The position numbers were made by a program, and so were the translations under genes. The notes under the pieces are model-generated. The model searched no databases. It was not told the origin of the DNA and worked only from the letters and a program-made list of their open reading frames with translations. This document shows positions 56,081 to 64,000 of a stretch of 64,000 nucleotides of DNA, piece after piece (position 1 is the first letter of the stretch; each line of letters opens with the position of its first letter). Source of the DNA: Paenibacillus ferrarius. GTDB taxonomy: Bacteria; Bacillota; Bacilli; Paenibacillales; NBRC-103111. Location of the stretch: positions 1-64,000 of the forward strand of contig NZ_MBTG01000020.1 in assembly GCF_002027705.1 (NCBI RefSeq), written 5' to 3'.

Positions 56081-56848
56081 CTACTTCGCTGTCCATCCGC
56101 CATCCACAACCATCGAAGACCCCGTCATGAAGCTCGAGGCTTCCGACGCCAAATAGATTACCGCACCGATAATCTCCTCCGGCTTCCCCCACCGGCCCAA
56201 CGCGATATTGTCCACGAAAAAGCGGTTCGCCTCTGGATTGTTCATCACGACCGTATTCAGTTCCGTTGCAATCGGTCCCGGGCATAACGCGTTCACCGTA
56301 ATGTTATAAGGGGCCCATTCCAAAGCAAGAACCTTGGTGAGCTGAATCAAACCGCCTTTGCTGGAACAATATGCGCCTCTTTCCGGCAGCGCAATGCTGC
56401 CCAGCATGGAGGACATATTGATCACTCTGCCATATCGCTGGTTCTTCATCGTCTTGGCGACCGCACGGGCGCAAAGAAACGGCGCTTTCAAATTCGTATT
56501 CTGCACCAGGTCCCAGCTGGCTTCATCGAAGTCCTCAATCGGCTTGCGGACATTCACACCCGCATTATTGATCAAAATATCAATTCGCCCGAACGCCTCC
56601 ACAGCCGAAGCCACCATCGCATCAACCTGCTCGGCAATCGTAACGTCAACGGCCAAGCCAAGCGCACGCCGCCCTGTTGACTGTGCGATGGCCTGAGCCG
56701 AGGCCTCGGCCTTCTCCTTCTCGCGGCTCGTTACGATCACATCAGCTCCCGCTTCGGCCAAAGCTTGCGCCATCACAAGCCCCAGTCCCCGTGTTCCGCC
56801 CGTAATTAAAGCGACACGGCCATCCAATCGAAACAGTTCCAGACTCAT
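56081..56848 (-). CDS. SDR-family oxidoreductase (3 of 3), gluconate 5-dehydrogenase/KduD-like
   Basis: 255 residues. TGGTRGLGLVMAQA, NNAGVNVRKPIEDF, NMSSMLGSIALP, YCSSK and GPIATELNTVVMNN are typical of SDRs acting on keto-sugar acids (2-deoxy-D-gluconate 3-dehydrogenase or gluconate 5-dehydrogenase group). Its start overlaps the Zn-dehydrogenase stop (ATGA), so the two are translationally coupled. The KduD-like pattern would fit further oxidation or reduction of a dehydrated sugar acid; that is inference. Confidence 0.85.
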   Translation of the reverse strand: MSLELFRLDGRVALITGGTRGLGLVMAQALAEAGADVIVTSREKEKAEASAQAIAQSTGRRALGLAVDVTIAEQVDAMVASAVEAFGRIDILINNAGVNVRKPIEDFDEASWDLVQNTNLKAPFLCARAVAKTMKNQRYGRVINMSSMLGSIALPERGAYCSSKGGLIQLTKVLALEWAPYNITVNALCPGPIATELNTVVMNNPEANRFFVDNIALGRWGKPEEIIGAVIYLASEASSFMTGSSMVVDGGWTAK

Positions 56849-57861
56849 GGCGCAGCTTCCCCCTTCTCGTGATCAAGCGTTAAAAGAATTTTGGCTATAT
56901 TCCCGGGGTTCTGGATGAGTCGTTCGAAACAAGCACCCCCTGTTTCTAGTGGAGCAAGCAGTGTCCAAGGCGACAGGCTGACACGTCCTTCACTAATCCA
57001 CTGCAGCGCCGTCTCAAAGTCGTCCGAATGGTACGCGAATGCGCCCATCAGCTGAATCTCGCTGCGAATGATCATATTAATCGGGAGGCTGCTCTTCTCT
57101 TCATGCAGCCCAGTCAATACCACGCGCCCGCCGGGACGCACCGACTCTACGCATAATTGGCGGGTTATCTCCATGCCGACGGCATCAATTGCAGCATCGA
57201 ACATACTCTTCTCCTCTGAACGGAGAGTGTCCAGACGAGTGGCCGTTACCGCGCCCAGTTCCTTGGCAATCTCCAGCCGCTGCTCGTTGATGTCTATAAG
57301 CACGATGTGCTGCAGGCCGTAGACTTTGGCCGCTTGGAGTGCCAAAAGCCCAATGGGTCCCCCGCCCATAATCAAAAGGCGATCCGTTGGCAGCGGTTTC
57401 AACAGCTTGCAGATATGTACCGCGCAGGCGAACGGCTCCGTAAAAGCTCCCTCTTCGAAGCTCACATGGTCCTCGAGCGCATAGACATTCCGCTCCGCGA
57501 CAGCCACATATTCGGCGAAGGCGCCCGGTCGATGCGCCCCGAGCAATTGGCGCTCTGCGCACAGCTGAGCGGCGCCCGTCCGGCAGGCACGACAGCGCCC
57601 GCAAGACAGCAGTGGGTTCGCCGTCACACGATCCCCTCGGCGGAACCGGGTGCTTCCTGCTTGCTCGACGATCCCAGCGAATTCATGCCCCATAATGAGC
57701 GGCGGCTTGCGCAGGGAATTATGGCCCAAATATCCGCTTAGCTCGGAGCCGCAGATGCCCACCCGCTCAACACGAATAAGCACCTCATCTGTCCCCAGAG
57801 ACGGAAGATCTACCTCGCGCAGGTTCATGCTGCTAGGTCCTTCATAGACTAAGGCTTTCAT
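56845..57861 (-). CDS. Zinc-dependent alcohol/polyol dehydrogenase
   Basis: 338 residues of the MDR superfamily. Catalytic zinc ligands Cys in RVGICGSELSG (about 37) and GHE (about 60); structural zinc cysteines in CGRCRACRTGAAQLC. Cofactor loop GGGPIGLLALQAAK, and LIDINEQRLEIAKELGA, with Asp for NAD+. It resembles galactitol-1-phosphate 5-dehydrogenase, sorbitol dehydrogenase and threonine dehydrogenase. GGGAGG precedes the ATG. It lies 144 nt behind the dehydratase gene across a short repeat stretch and overlaps the SDR gene by 4 nt. Confidence 0.88.
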   Translation of the reverse strand: MKALVYEGPSSMNLREVDLPSLGTDEVLIRVERVGICGSELSGYLGHNSLRKPPLIMGHEFAGIVEQAGSTRFRRGDRVTANPLLSCGRCRACRTGAAQLCAERQLLGAHRPGAFAEYVAVAERNVYALEDHVSFEEGAFTEPFACAVHICKLLKPLPTDRLLIMGGGPIGLLALQAAKVYGLQHIVLIDINEQRLEIAKELGAVTATRLDTLRSEEKSMFDAAIDAVGMEITRQLCVESVRPGGRVVLTGLHEEKSSLPINMIIRSEIQLMGAFAYHSDDFETALQWISEGRVSLSPWTLLAPLETGGACFERLIQNPGNIAKILLTLDHEKGEAAP

Positions 57862-57884
57862 GGATGAACACCTCCCTATTTTGT

Positions 57885-57990
57885 CTTGCGAATCATGGCA
57901 AGATCACGGCACTGTTACGATAAGACGGCAAGATCACAGCAAGAACACGGCAAGTACCAACAAAATCACAGCAAGGTCACACGCAAAATC
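57885..57990. repeat. Imperfect short repeats of GCAAGATCAC
   Basis: GCAAGATCAC, GCAAGAACAC and GCAAGGTCAC variants recur five to six times with irregular spacing between the dehydratase and Zn-dehydrogenase genes. Likely a decayed minisatellite; no clear regulatory role. Confidence 0.55.
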
Positions 57991-58005
57991 GCGAATGCGG
58001 CAGGC

Positions 58006-59154
58006 CTATTCGTTCTTCAATCGCTTTTCCCAGCCTTGCTTGAATAATGGAATCCAGTGACCGGGATCGTAAGGATGTTTCGCCATCTCTTCCAAATTCA
58101 ATTCTATGCCCAGGCCATGCCCCTCCGGCGGACGAAGATAACCCTGTTCCACCTTCAGCGGCGGCATCAGCAGCTGCTCTTCCCACGGCTCGTTAAATTC
58201 ATCGAAGATTTCATGGATGAAGAAATTCGGTGTCGCCATGTTCAGATGCGCGCAGACGACCGAGCATATCGGCCCCTGCGCACTATGTGGGGCTGTCACC
58301 CCATTATGCGCATGCACCATGCCGCAAATCTGCTTCGATGCCGAGATGCCAAGATACTGCGGTTCCAACTGAATGATATGAACCGCATCATGCTTCAGCA
58401 GCTCCGCGAACTGCTCGCGGTTGTAGTAATCTTCCCCGCAGGCGATCGGGACAGGACTGCGCTTCGCCACCTCGACCATGGAGGAGATTCGCTGCGGCGG
58501 CACCGGCGCCTCGAACCAAGTCGGCTTGTAAGGCAGCATCGCATCCGCGAATTGCAAAGCCGTATGCACGCTGAAGCGGTTATGTCCTTCGATGAGGATA
58601 TCGACATCGGGACCAACAGCTTCACGAACGGCAGCAATAATTTCTAGGCTAGCCTGAAATTCGTTTCTTTCCACGGTGCGCCAAGCGTTGCCGAAGGGAT
58701 CGAACTTCAAAGCCGTGTAGCCTCTGGCCACGACCTCTTTCGCTTTATCGTGAAAGCTCTGCGGCTCACGAGGCCCACGGTACCAGCCATTGGCGTAGCA
58801 GCGCAGCTTCTCATGGCATTTGCCGCCAAGCAGCTTGTAGAGAGGCTGCTCCGCCAATTTGCCGATGATATCCCAGCAAGCGGTTTCAATAGCCGCCAAG
58901 GCTGAGCCTTGAATTTGGCCGCCATCCGAGTACACATCCCGCGTCATCTTCAAGGAGATTGTCTCCACGTCATGCACATCCATCCCGATGTACAGATGCT
59001 TCAACTCATGAATCGCCGCTTCCACCGTTTTGGCGAAGCCATTCAACGTCCCTTCGCCAATTCCGCATACCCCCTCCTTCGTATGCAATTTAACGAACAG
59101 CCAATTCTTCCATGAATTTCCCACGATGAACGTCTCTACATTTGAAATGATCAT
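58006..59154 (-). CDS. Enolase-superfamily acid-sugar dehydratase (mandelate racemase group)
   Basis: 382 residues. The N-terminal capping domain is followed by a barrel whose metal and catalytic residues are visible: LKFDPFG (about 169), LIEGHNRF (about 207), FEAPVPP, ACGEDYY and HSAQGPI (the general base His). AHLNMATPNFFIHEIFDE closes the barrel as in D-galactonate or gluconate dehydratases. It would remove water from a sugar acid to give a 2-keto-3-deoxy acid. Exact substrate unknown; galactonate would fit the GH4 enzyme. Preceded by the ROK kinase gene (57 nt). Confidence 0.85.
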   Translation of the reverse strand: MIISNVETFIVGNSWKNWLFVKLHTKEGVCGIGEGTLNGFAKTVEAAIHELKHLYIGMDVHDVETISLKMTRDVYSDGGQIQGSALAAIETACWDIIGKLAEQPLYKLLGGKCHEKLRCYANGWYRGPREPQSFHDKAKEVVARGYTALKFDPFGNAWRTVERNEFQASLEIIAAVREAVGPDVDILIEGHNRFSVHTALQFADAMLPYKPTWFEAPVPPQRISSMVEVAKRSPVPIACGEDYYNREQFAELLKHDAVHIIQLEPQYLGISASKQICGMVHAHNGVTAPHSAQGPICSVVCAHLNMATPNFFIHEIFDEFNEPWEEQLLMPPLKVEQGYLRPPEGHGLGIELNLEEMAKHPYDPGHWIPLFKQGWEKRLKNE

Positions 59155-59210
59155 GTTGTCGCCTGCCCTTCATTCATTTTAAATTCAGTCTGCTCATCTT
59201 GAACTGTATG

Positions 59211-60179
59211 TCAGCCATTAGCTTCACTTCTCAGCTTGGCATAAGCTGCAGCGCCTACCATCCCGGCCCTCACGCCTAATTCCGCCTGAATAATCTGGCA
59301 TGCACCCGATGACAGTTTCAAAGCATGAGCGCCTACCGTTTCTCTCACCGGATTCAATAACCGATCACCCGCCGCAGACATCCCGCCGCCTACAATAATC
59401 ACTTGTGGATTCAACAAATTAATCACGCTGCTTAAGCCAAAGCCTAGAATCTGGCCCGTCTCCTGCATGACCCTTTTCGCTAAAACGTCTCCGTGATCAT
59501 AAGCATCGGAAATCATAGCCGCCGTTATCCGCGTCAGATCCCCGCCCGTCCAATCTTGAATGATACTGGTGAAGCCTTGCGCCAGCTGATCCTTGAAGGT
59601 CCGAACCATCCCGATGGCAGAGGCATACCTGCCTAGACAGCCTGAGCTGCCGCAGCGGCAAGGACGACCTTCCCTAAACATATTCATATGGCCTATTTCC
59701 CCTGCACTGGCCGTTGTGCCATATACCATTTTGCCATCCTGAATAATGCCTGATCCTAAGCCGGTGCCCAGCGTAATGAGCACAACATGCTTGCAGCCTC
59801 TTCCAGCACCAAACAGCCACTCGCCATACAAATTCACACGCACATCATTATCGATGTAAACTGGAAAGCAGAAATCAGTCTTCAACATTTCCACGGCGGG
59901 AACATGATCCCACCCAGGGAAATTCGGCGAAAAGATCGACAGCCCTAGCTCAGGATCAAGAAGCCCTGGAATGCCAACCCCCATCCCAATAATTTCCTCT
60001 TGCGCAATCCCGGTCTGTTGAAGCATGTCATGAACGATCTTCTTGATCTTGCTGATCACCCTATCAGGTCCTAACTCAGCTTCAGTCGGATCGCTTCTTT
60101 CCTGTATCACTGCGAATTCCGCATTAAAAACAGCCGCTTTGATTCGGGTCCCACCCAGATCTACACCAATCCAATACAT
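59211..60179 (-). CDS. ROK-family sugar kinase
   Basis: About 322 residues. ATP-binding N-terminus YWIGVDLGGTRIKAAVFN, the sugar site in YIDNDVRVNLYGEW, LGTGLGSGIIQDG and the ROK zinc motif CRCGSSGCLG. No helix-turn-helix precedes it, so it is a kinase rather than a repressor. Glucose, N-acetylmannosamine or another hexose may be its substrate. ATG 60179 is 17 nt after the stop of the hydrolase gene; GTG 60185, 5 nt behind AAAGGA, is an equally good start. A frame running up to 60260 overlaps the upstream gene and is not preferred. Confidence 0.87.
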   Translation of the reverse strand: MYWIGVDLGGTRIKAAVFNAEFAVIQERSDPTEAELGPDRVISKIKKIVHDMLQQTGIAQEEIIGMGVGIPGLLDPELGLSIFSPNFPGWDHVPAVEMLKTDFCFPVYIDNDVRVNLYGEWLFGAGRGCKHVVLITLGTGLGSGIIQDGKMVYGTTASAGEIGHMNMFREGRPCRCGSSGCLGRYASAIGMVRTFKDQLAQGFTSIIQDWTGGDLTRITAAMISDAYDHGDVLAKRVMQETGQILGFGLSSVINLLNPQVIIVGGGMSAAGDRLLNPVRETVGAHALKLSSGACQIIQAELGVRAGMVGAAAYAKLRSEANG

Positions 60180-60196
60180 GCCCACGCCATTCCTTT

Positions 60197-61048
60197 CTAT
60201 CCCAAAAAAGCTCTCGGAGTCACATACACATAACGTTCTCCCCGCGCCAGTATTTGACACTTGACTTGAGGGTACTTCTCATTCAACTCATCCACAAAAT
60301 AACCGGGACGCTCCGCATTCCCTGCGAATGTCTCATAATGGAGCGGAATCACCGTATCCACATCCAAATCTGCCACTAGCTTAGCGGCCTCCCGGTAATT
60401 CATATTGCCGATTATCCCTTGCTTGGTGCGGAAATAATCCCGACCATTGATGGGCAGCATCGCCAAATCAATACGATAGCGGCTTAGCACATCGGGAAGT
60501 CCCGGATAAACAAGGGTGTCGCCAGCATGATACAGAGTCACACCATTCAGCTCCAGAATATAGCCGACGTAGCGGTGCTGCCCTTGTTCATTCATTTCCA
60601 GCTCTTCATGAGCAGCGGGGATGGCCTGAATTTTCAATTTGCCCTCAAACAGAGCTTGGGAGCGCTCCGTATCCGAATCCATAACGTTGGAAGCCTCACC
60701 TCCAATTTGTACTAAAAGCTCTCGACACACAGCAGGCGCTACTACGAGTGCCTTTTCATTTTGCCGCATGAGGACGCGCAGCGTGCCGGGGTCCAGATGA
60801 TCCGCATGTTCATGCGTAATCAAACATAGATCCGCATTCGTAATGGCTTCCGGCGTTATCGGAGGTTGATACAATCTGCGGGTCCCTTGCTTCTCCAAAT
60901 CATCGGAGACGAACGGGTCGATATAGACGGTAATGCCCGCTCCTTTGACAATGACGCTCTCTTGGCCTAGAAACCAGATCCCCAGGGTGCCATAAGGGAC
61001 ATTGGTATTGTTTATTTCCTGAATAAGCGGATGCTCGTGCGGCTTCAC
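60197..61048 (-). CDS. MBL-fold metal-dependent hydrolase (UlaG-like)
   Basis: About 283 residues. Zinc motif THEHADHLD (HxHxDH) with later histidines in IPAAHEELE, LYHAGDTLVYP and IPLHYETF, as in UlaG-like lactonases. It could open a sugar lactone, which would link an oxidised sugar to the acid used by the dehydratase; other MBL functions are possible. A frame extends to 61267, but AGGAGGG lies 6 nt before the GTG at 61048 (MKPHEHPLIQEIN). A second possible start, GTG 61195 behind AAAGGAGGGG, would add an unlikely N-terminus. First gene of the enzyme operon. Confidence 0.82.
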   Translation of the reverse strand: MKPHEHPLIQEINNTNVPYGTLGIWFLGQESVIVKGAGITVYIDPFVSDDLEKQGTRRLYQPPITPEAITNADLCLITHEHADHLDPGTLRVLMRQNEKALVVAPAVCRELLVQIGGEASNVMDSDTERSQALFEGKLKIQAIPAAHEELEMNEQGQHRYVGYILELNGVTLYHAGDTLVYPGLPDVLSRYRIDLAMLPINGRDYFRTKQGIIGNMNYREAAKLVADLDVDTVIPLHYETFAGNAERPGYFVDELNEKYPQVKCQILARGERYVYVTPRAFLG

Positions 61049-61169
61049 GCAATTCCCTCCTGTCCACTGTAAAATAACTGCTTTCACATGCATTGTATCA
61101 AAAATAACCGCGTCAGCATTTGCCCAAAGCAGAAAACATGTTGGACTTTTCCGATAGGCGGGCCAACAG

Positions 61170-61187
61170 AAAAACCCCTTCTGGGGT
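61170..61187 (-). terminator. Short hairpin in the leader of the catabolic operon
   Basis: CCCC-agaa-GGGG followed by TTTTTCTG on the minus strand, about 120 nt before the start of the hydrolase gene. It may stop transcripts from the repeat array upstream or act as an attenuator. The stem is only 4 bp, so support is limited. Confidence 0.3.
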
Positions 61188-61273
61188 ATGACCACGGAAC
61201 CCCTCCTTTGTCGATGGAAACGCTGCGAGTGTCTGCGTTTTAGAGAGATCACTAGGGAAGATGCCATCTTCGC

Positions 61274-61950
61274 TGATCGAGCCTGCCTTTTCGGCTGGCT
61301 CAGCGCCGGGTGGATGCTTTTCTCCTGCTGAGACTGCTTTTTTGGCAGGCTCAGCTTGCTTTTACCTCGATCCAGCCTGCTTCGCGGGTCGAGACTGCCT
61401 TTTCGGCAGGCTCAGCGCCGGGTGGATGCTTTTCTCCTGCTGAGACTGCTTTTTTGGCAGGCTCAGCTTGTTTTTCCCGCGATTCAGCCTGCTTCGCGGG
61501 TCGAGCCTGCCTTTTCGGCTGGCTCAGCGACGGGTGGATGCTTTTCTCCTGCTGAGACTGCTTTTTGGGCAGGCTCGGCTTGCTTTTCACGCGATTCAGC
61601 CTGCTTCGCGGTCCGAGACTGCCTTTTCGGCTGGCTCAGCGCCGGGTGGATGCTTTTCTCCTGCTGAGACTGCTTTTTTGGCAAGCTCGGCTTGCTTTTG
61701 CCTCGATCCAGCCTGCTTCGTGGGTCGAGACTGCCTTTTCGGCTGGCTCAGCGCCGGGTGGATGCTTTTCTCCTGCTGAGACTGCTTTTTTGGCAGGCTC
61801 GGCTTGCTTTTACCGCGATCCAGCCTGCTTCGCTGGTCGAAACTGCCTTTTCGGCTGGCTCAGCGCCGGGTGGATGTTTTTTCTCCTGCTGAGACTGCTT
61901 TTTTGGCAGGCTCAGCTTGCTTTTGCCACGATCCAGCCTGCTTCTCCAAA
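61274..61950. repeat. Tandem array of six 112-bp units with hairpins
   Basis: The landmark GCCGGGTGGATGCTTTTCTC recurs at 61305, 61417, 61529 (one base changed), 61641, 61753 and 61865, exactly 112 bp apart. Each unit carries hairpins GAGACTGCC-TTTTC-GGCAGGCTC and GAGACTGCTTTTTTGGCAGG, and a CCTGCTTCGCGGG hairpin. Since 112 is not a multiple of three, the open frames it creates shift between units, which argues against coding. The hairpin core is shared with the 61-bp array at 26815. Confidence 0.9.
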
Positions 61951-62076
61951 ACAGAATCGAAAAAGGAAGATTCCTTTGTCCGAGGTCAACCGAAGCGCCT
62001 GATCCATCCTACTTGCTTCCTTACCCTTCCGCTCTCTCTCCATAGTCTTCTCGCACTCTCTTCTTCTCACTAATTT

Positions 62077-62090
62077 ATTGATTAATCAAT
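62077..62090. promoter_or_regulatory. Palindrome ATTGATTAATCAAT beyond the TetR gene
   Basis: A perfect 14-bp palindrome, close to the half-sites of the operator at 62654-62675. It lies 26 bp past the tetR stop and could be a second site for the same repressor. Confidence 0.35.
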
Positions 62091-62115
62091 TACAAGTAAC
62101 GAAAAAAATTTAATC

Positions 62116-62634
62116 CTATCTCTTTATCATTAAATTGGGCATATCCAGCGCCATCGACACGTTACAAAGCATGCCTCGTGCCAAAAATATAGTAGTGCGC
62201 TCTTGCGGTTCTTCAATTCCTGCCTGCAGAAAAGCATTGAAAACGAGCTGCTGCACGTCGTTCATCCCTTTGGTCATCGTCTCACGGACAGGAGTCTCCA
62301 GAATGGTCATTGCTTGCATTTGCAGCAGAATCTCATAGCGGTGTGACTCCATAATTTTCTCATAAGCACGGGTGAAGCCTTCTTCCAAAAACTCGGGAGC
62401 TTTCGTATCTCGAACGAGTTGGAAGGTATGCAGGATTCGCTGCCAAGACAGATCTAACGCCGCTACAAGCAATGACTCCTTCGTAAAAAAACGATAAACA
62501 TAGGGCTGTGAAATCGCTGCCCTCTCCGCAACCTGCGCGGTTGTTGCCCGGTAATAGCCCAACTCGGCGAACACTTCAACAGCTGCAGAAATAATATCAT
62601 TGCGTCGATCCAATGATGTTGTACCTTTAACCAT
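62116..62634 (-). CDS. TetR/AcrR-family transcriptional repressor
   Basis: 172 residues. The N-terminal helix-turn-helix (about 10-55) shows RRNDIISAAVEVFAELGYYR, ATTAQVAERAAISQPYVYRF and FFTKESLL, the standard TetR pattern. The C-terminal ligand domain is short but intact (LLQMQAMTILETPVRETM). GGAG lies 8 nt before the ATG. The upstream region contains a perfect palindromic operator (62654-62675), so it likely represses itself and perhaps the SDR gene upstream at 62815. The ligand is unknown. Confidence 0.88.
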   Translation of the reverse strand: MVKGTTSLDRRNDIISAAVEVFAELGYYRATTAQVAERAAISQPYVYRFFTKESLLVAALDLSWQRILHTFQLVRDTKAPEFLEEGFTRAYEKIMESHRYEILLQMQAMTILETPVRETMTKGMNDVQQLVFNAFLQAGIEEPQERTTIFLARGMLCNVSMALDMPNLMIKR

Positions 62635-62653
62635 GACCTATCTCCTATCATCT

Positions 62654-62675
62654 TTATTGATTGACCAATCAATAA
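62654..62675. promoter_or_regulatory. Palindromic TetR operator
   Basis: Arms TTATTGATTG and CAATCAATAA with a 2-bp AC spacer, a perfect inverted repeat 20 bp before the tetR start. Position and symmetry fit autoregulation. Confidence 0.65.
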
Positions 62676-62776
62676 CTGATCTTAGTATAGATCATCATCT
62701 TCTGATTTGCAACTCCTCTTCAGCAGAAAATTGCGCAGCCTTCAAGACTCCACCTCATCTCATGCTCCCACAAAGG

Positions 62777-62810
62777 AAAAGAGACACCTATCGTAATAGG
62801 CATCTCTTTC
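62777..62810 (-). terminator. Terminator of the SDR gene
   Basis: Minus strand: AAAGAGATGCCTAT-tacg-ATAGGTGTCTCTTTT, 5 nt after the SDR stop. Confidence 0.75.
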
Positions 62811-62814
62811 TGTT

Positions 62815-63558
62815 TTATATGAAACCGCCGTTAACCCGAAGCGTTTGGCCCGTTACCCATTGTGACTCTTCACTAGCCAGAAACAGCACAACACCTGCAA
62901 CATCTTCAGGCTCACCGAGACGGCCGAATGCATTCATGCCAGCAATCCCTTTGATCTGTTCTTCCGACTTTCCGACTGTGAAAAGCTCTGTATGAATTGG
63001 TCCAGGTGCGACCGCATTAATCGTGATCCCTGACGGGCCAAACTCTTTGGCCAATTGGCGTGTGAATTGTTCAACGGCTCCTTTGGTACCCGCATACACG
63101 CTGTAAGTCGGGAACATTGCACCCGCTACGGATGTGGAGAAATTGATGATACGACCATTCTTGTTCATGTGCTTATGAGCTTGCTGGATGGCGAAATAAG
63201 TCCCTTTGACGTTGATGGCAAATTGTTTATCGAAATCCGCTTCTGTCATGGCAGCAATAGGCTTGGTAATCATAATGCCGGCATTATTTACAAGGATATC
63301 GAGTTGTCCGTAAGCTTGGAGGGTTTCCTGAAAAAGCCTTTCGATCTCGCTGACTTGACTGATATCAGCTTGGATCGCCAAGGCCTCACCACCATTTTGT
63401 TGAATGCTCGTCACCGCTTCCCCCGCAGCAGCCGGATTACTGGCAAAGTTGATAACCACTTTAGCCCCCCGTGCCGCCAGTTTCTCTGCAATTTCCCGGC
63501 CAATTCCTCTGGATGCTCCTGTGACTAGCGCTACTTTTCCTGCTAAGTTGCTATTCAT
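62815..63558 (-). CDS. SDR-family oxidoreductase (3-oxoacyl-ACP reductase-like)
   Basis: About 247 residues. VALVTGASRGIGREIAEKLA, NNAGIMITKPIAAM, NFSTSVAGAMFPTY, YAGTKGAVEQF (YxxxK) and APGPIHTELFTVGK are all present. NFASNPAAA after the second strand lacks the NAD-type Asp, so NADP+ is likely. The tail WVTGQTLRVNGGFI is typical. A frame extends to 63660, but AGGAGG lies 9 nt before ATG 63558. It lies upstream of the tetR gene and the palindromic operator, so it may belong to the TetR regulon. Its substrate is unknown. Confidence 0.87.
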   Translation of the reverse strand: MNSNLAGKVALVTGASRGIGREIAEKLAARGAKVVINFASNPAAAGEAVTSIQQNGGEALAIQADISQVSEIERLFQETLQAYGQLDILVNNAGIMITKPIAAMTEADFDKQFAINVKGTYFAIQQAHKHMNKNGRIINFSTSVAGAMFPTYSVYAGTKGAVEQFTRQLAKEFGPSGITINAVAPGPIHTELFTVGKSEEQIKGIAGMNAFGRLGEPEDVAGVVLFLASEESQWVTGQTLRVNGGFI

Positions 63559-63703
63559 ATGTTTATTCCTCCTTAGGTATATGTTGAAAATCGTTGAATT
63601 CGTTTCATATTCCCAAACTTCCTTACTTGAATAATTTGAGTATAGCCGATCCAATAACAAATAACAAGTGACAATTTTATAATTACGTCATTTAATCCAC
63701 ACT

Positions 63704-63738
63704 AAAAAACCCCTCTGCTTCTCAAATCCTCAGAAGGG
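63704..63738 (-). terminator. Terminator of the partial TetR gene
   Basis: CCCTTCTG and CAGAGGGG on the minus strand, followed by TTTTTT. Confidence 0.65.
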
Positions 63739-63751
63739 CTTTCGTCTGAAA

Positions 63752-64000
63752 CTAAGAAATACCTTTAAGCACTAACTGCCATACCCTCTCGAAATCCGCA
63801 GCATTCGTCGAATCGAGCCATTCAGGGGCATGCGCAGGATGATGAAAGCGGGATGTGGCTAAGAAAATAGCCCTTGCAGCATCCTCACTAGCGTCCACAT
63901 GAAATTCTTGTGTTTTGACCCCCGCGTCGACAATTTGAGTAATTTGCTGAATCAGCTGATGAACATGGTCTTGAATCAGTTTGACCGCTTCTTGGGTCAC
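63752..64000 (-). CDS. TetR-family regulator, C-terminal part (runs off the window)
   Basis: Only the last 82 residues are inside the window; the 5' end lies beyond 64000. The visible part has the helical pattern of a TetR ligand domain (EDAARAIFLATSRFHHPAHA, FERVWQLVLKGI), ending at the usual place. It carries no DNA-binding part here, so the assignment rests on the C-terminal pattern alone. It lies upstream of the SDR gene, on the same strand, separated by a terminator. Confidence 0.6.
   Translation of the reverse strand: MTQEAVKLIQDHVHQLIQQITQIVDAGVKTQEFHVDASEDAARAIFLATSRFHHPAHAPEWLDSTNAADFERVWQLVLKGIS

Noticed and set aside
61048..61267. Longer N-terminus of the MBL hydrolase
   Set aside because: The extension crosses a short terminator-like hairpin, has no family similarity, and a strong ribosome binding site points to GTG 61048.
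61261..62073. Several overlapping open frames (60-145 codons) with WMLFSC-like repeats
   Set aside because: They arise from a 112-bp DNA repeat that shifts frame each unit; no ribosome binding sites.

Overview
The window looks like chromosomal DNA of a soil Firmicute of the Paenibacillus type. The evidence is lipoprotein sugar-binding proteins with YesM/YesN-type kinases and membrane-anchored AraC regulators, AGGAGG-type ribosome binding sites with frequent GTG and TTG starts, a KimA potassium transporter very close to that of Bacillus subtilis, and dispersed GGAACT/CGCTATTT repeats. The assignment rests on gene content only. No rRNA, tRNA, CRISPR array, prophage or insertion sequence was recognised.

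Layout. 1-1 kb is non-coding and full of hairpin-rich repeats. 1-8.7 kb holds an orphan sugar-binding lipoprotein, a divergent membrane AraC regulator, and a small sugar operon (TIM-barrel isomerase and Gfo/Idh/MocA oxidoreductase) opposite its own AraC regulator. 8.8-13.4 kb has an ECF sigma factor paired with a BtrH-like protein, a gap with perfect palindromes and a candidate structured RNA of about 180 nt, an SRPBCC protein and an ABC-F ATPase. 13.5-18.9 kb carries envelope-type hypothetical proteins, an unusual carbamoyltransferase, a DeoR remnant, three very short genes and a VOC protein. 18.9-26.7 kb is a signalling block: hybrid kinase, REC-EAL phosphodiesterase, OmpR-type regulator and a Ppx/GppA-like protein, followed by a quinone-oxidoreductase-like gene. 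26.8-28.7 kb has a tandem hairpin array, tetranucleotide repeats and an MFS transporter.

28.8-44.4 kb is a potassium region. One minus-strand operon reads orf133 (Rossmann-like) - 28-residue membrane peptide - kdpF - kdpA - kdpB - kdpC - a protein with two KdpD sensor modules in tandem - a separate DUF4118/GAF histidine kinase - kdpE. KimA lies 4 kb further on, beyond hypothetical genes, repeats and an HpaB-type monooxygenase.

44.5-61 kb is a long catabolic locus, all minus strand except one AraC gene: UlaG-like hydrolase, ROK kinase, enolase-superfamily dehydratase, Zn-dehydrogenase, three SDR dehydrogenases, TIM-barrel isomerase, GH4 alpha-galactosidase, then a sugar ABC importer and YesM/YesN. 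The enzymes would suit import of an alpha-galactoside, hydrolysis and an oxidative sugar-acid route; this is inference. 61.3-64 kb has a second hairpin array, a TetR gene with a perfect palindromic operator, an SDR and a partial TetR gene.

The strongest candidates for something undescribed are the kdp operon architecture (duplicated KdpD module, Rossmann-like leader gene, extra small membrane peptide) and the structured RNA near 11 kb.
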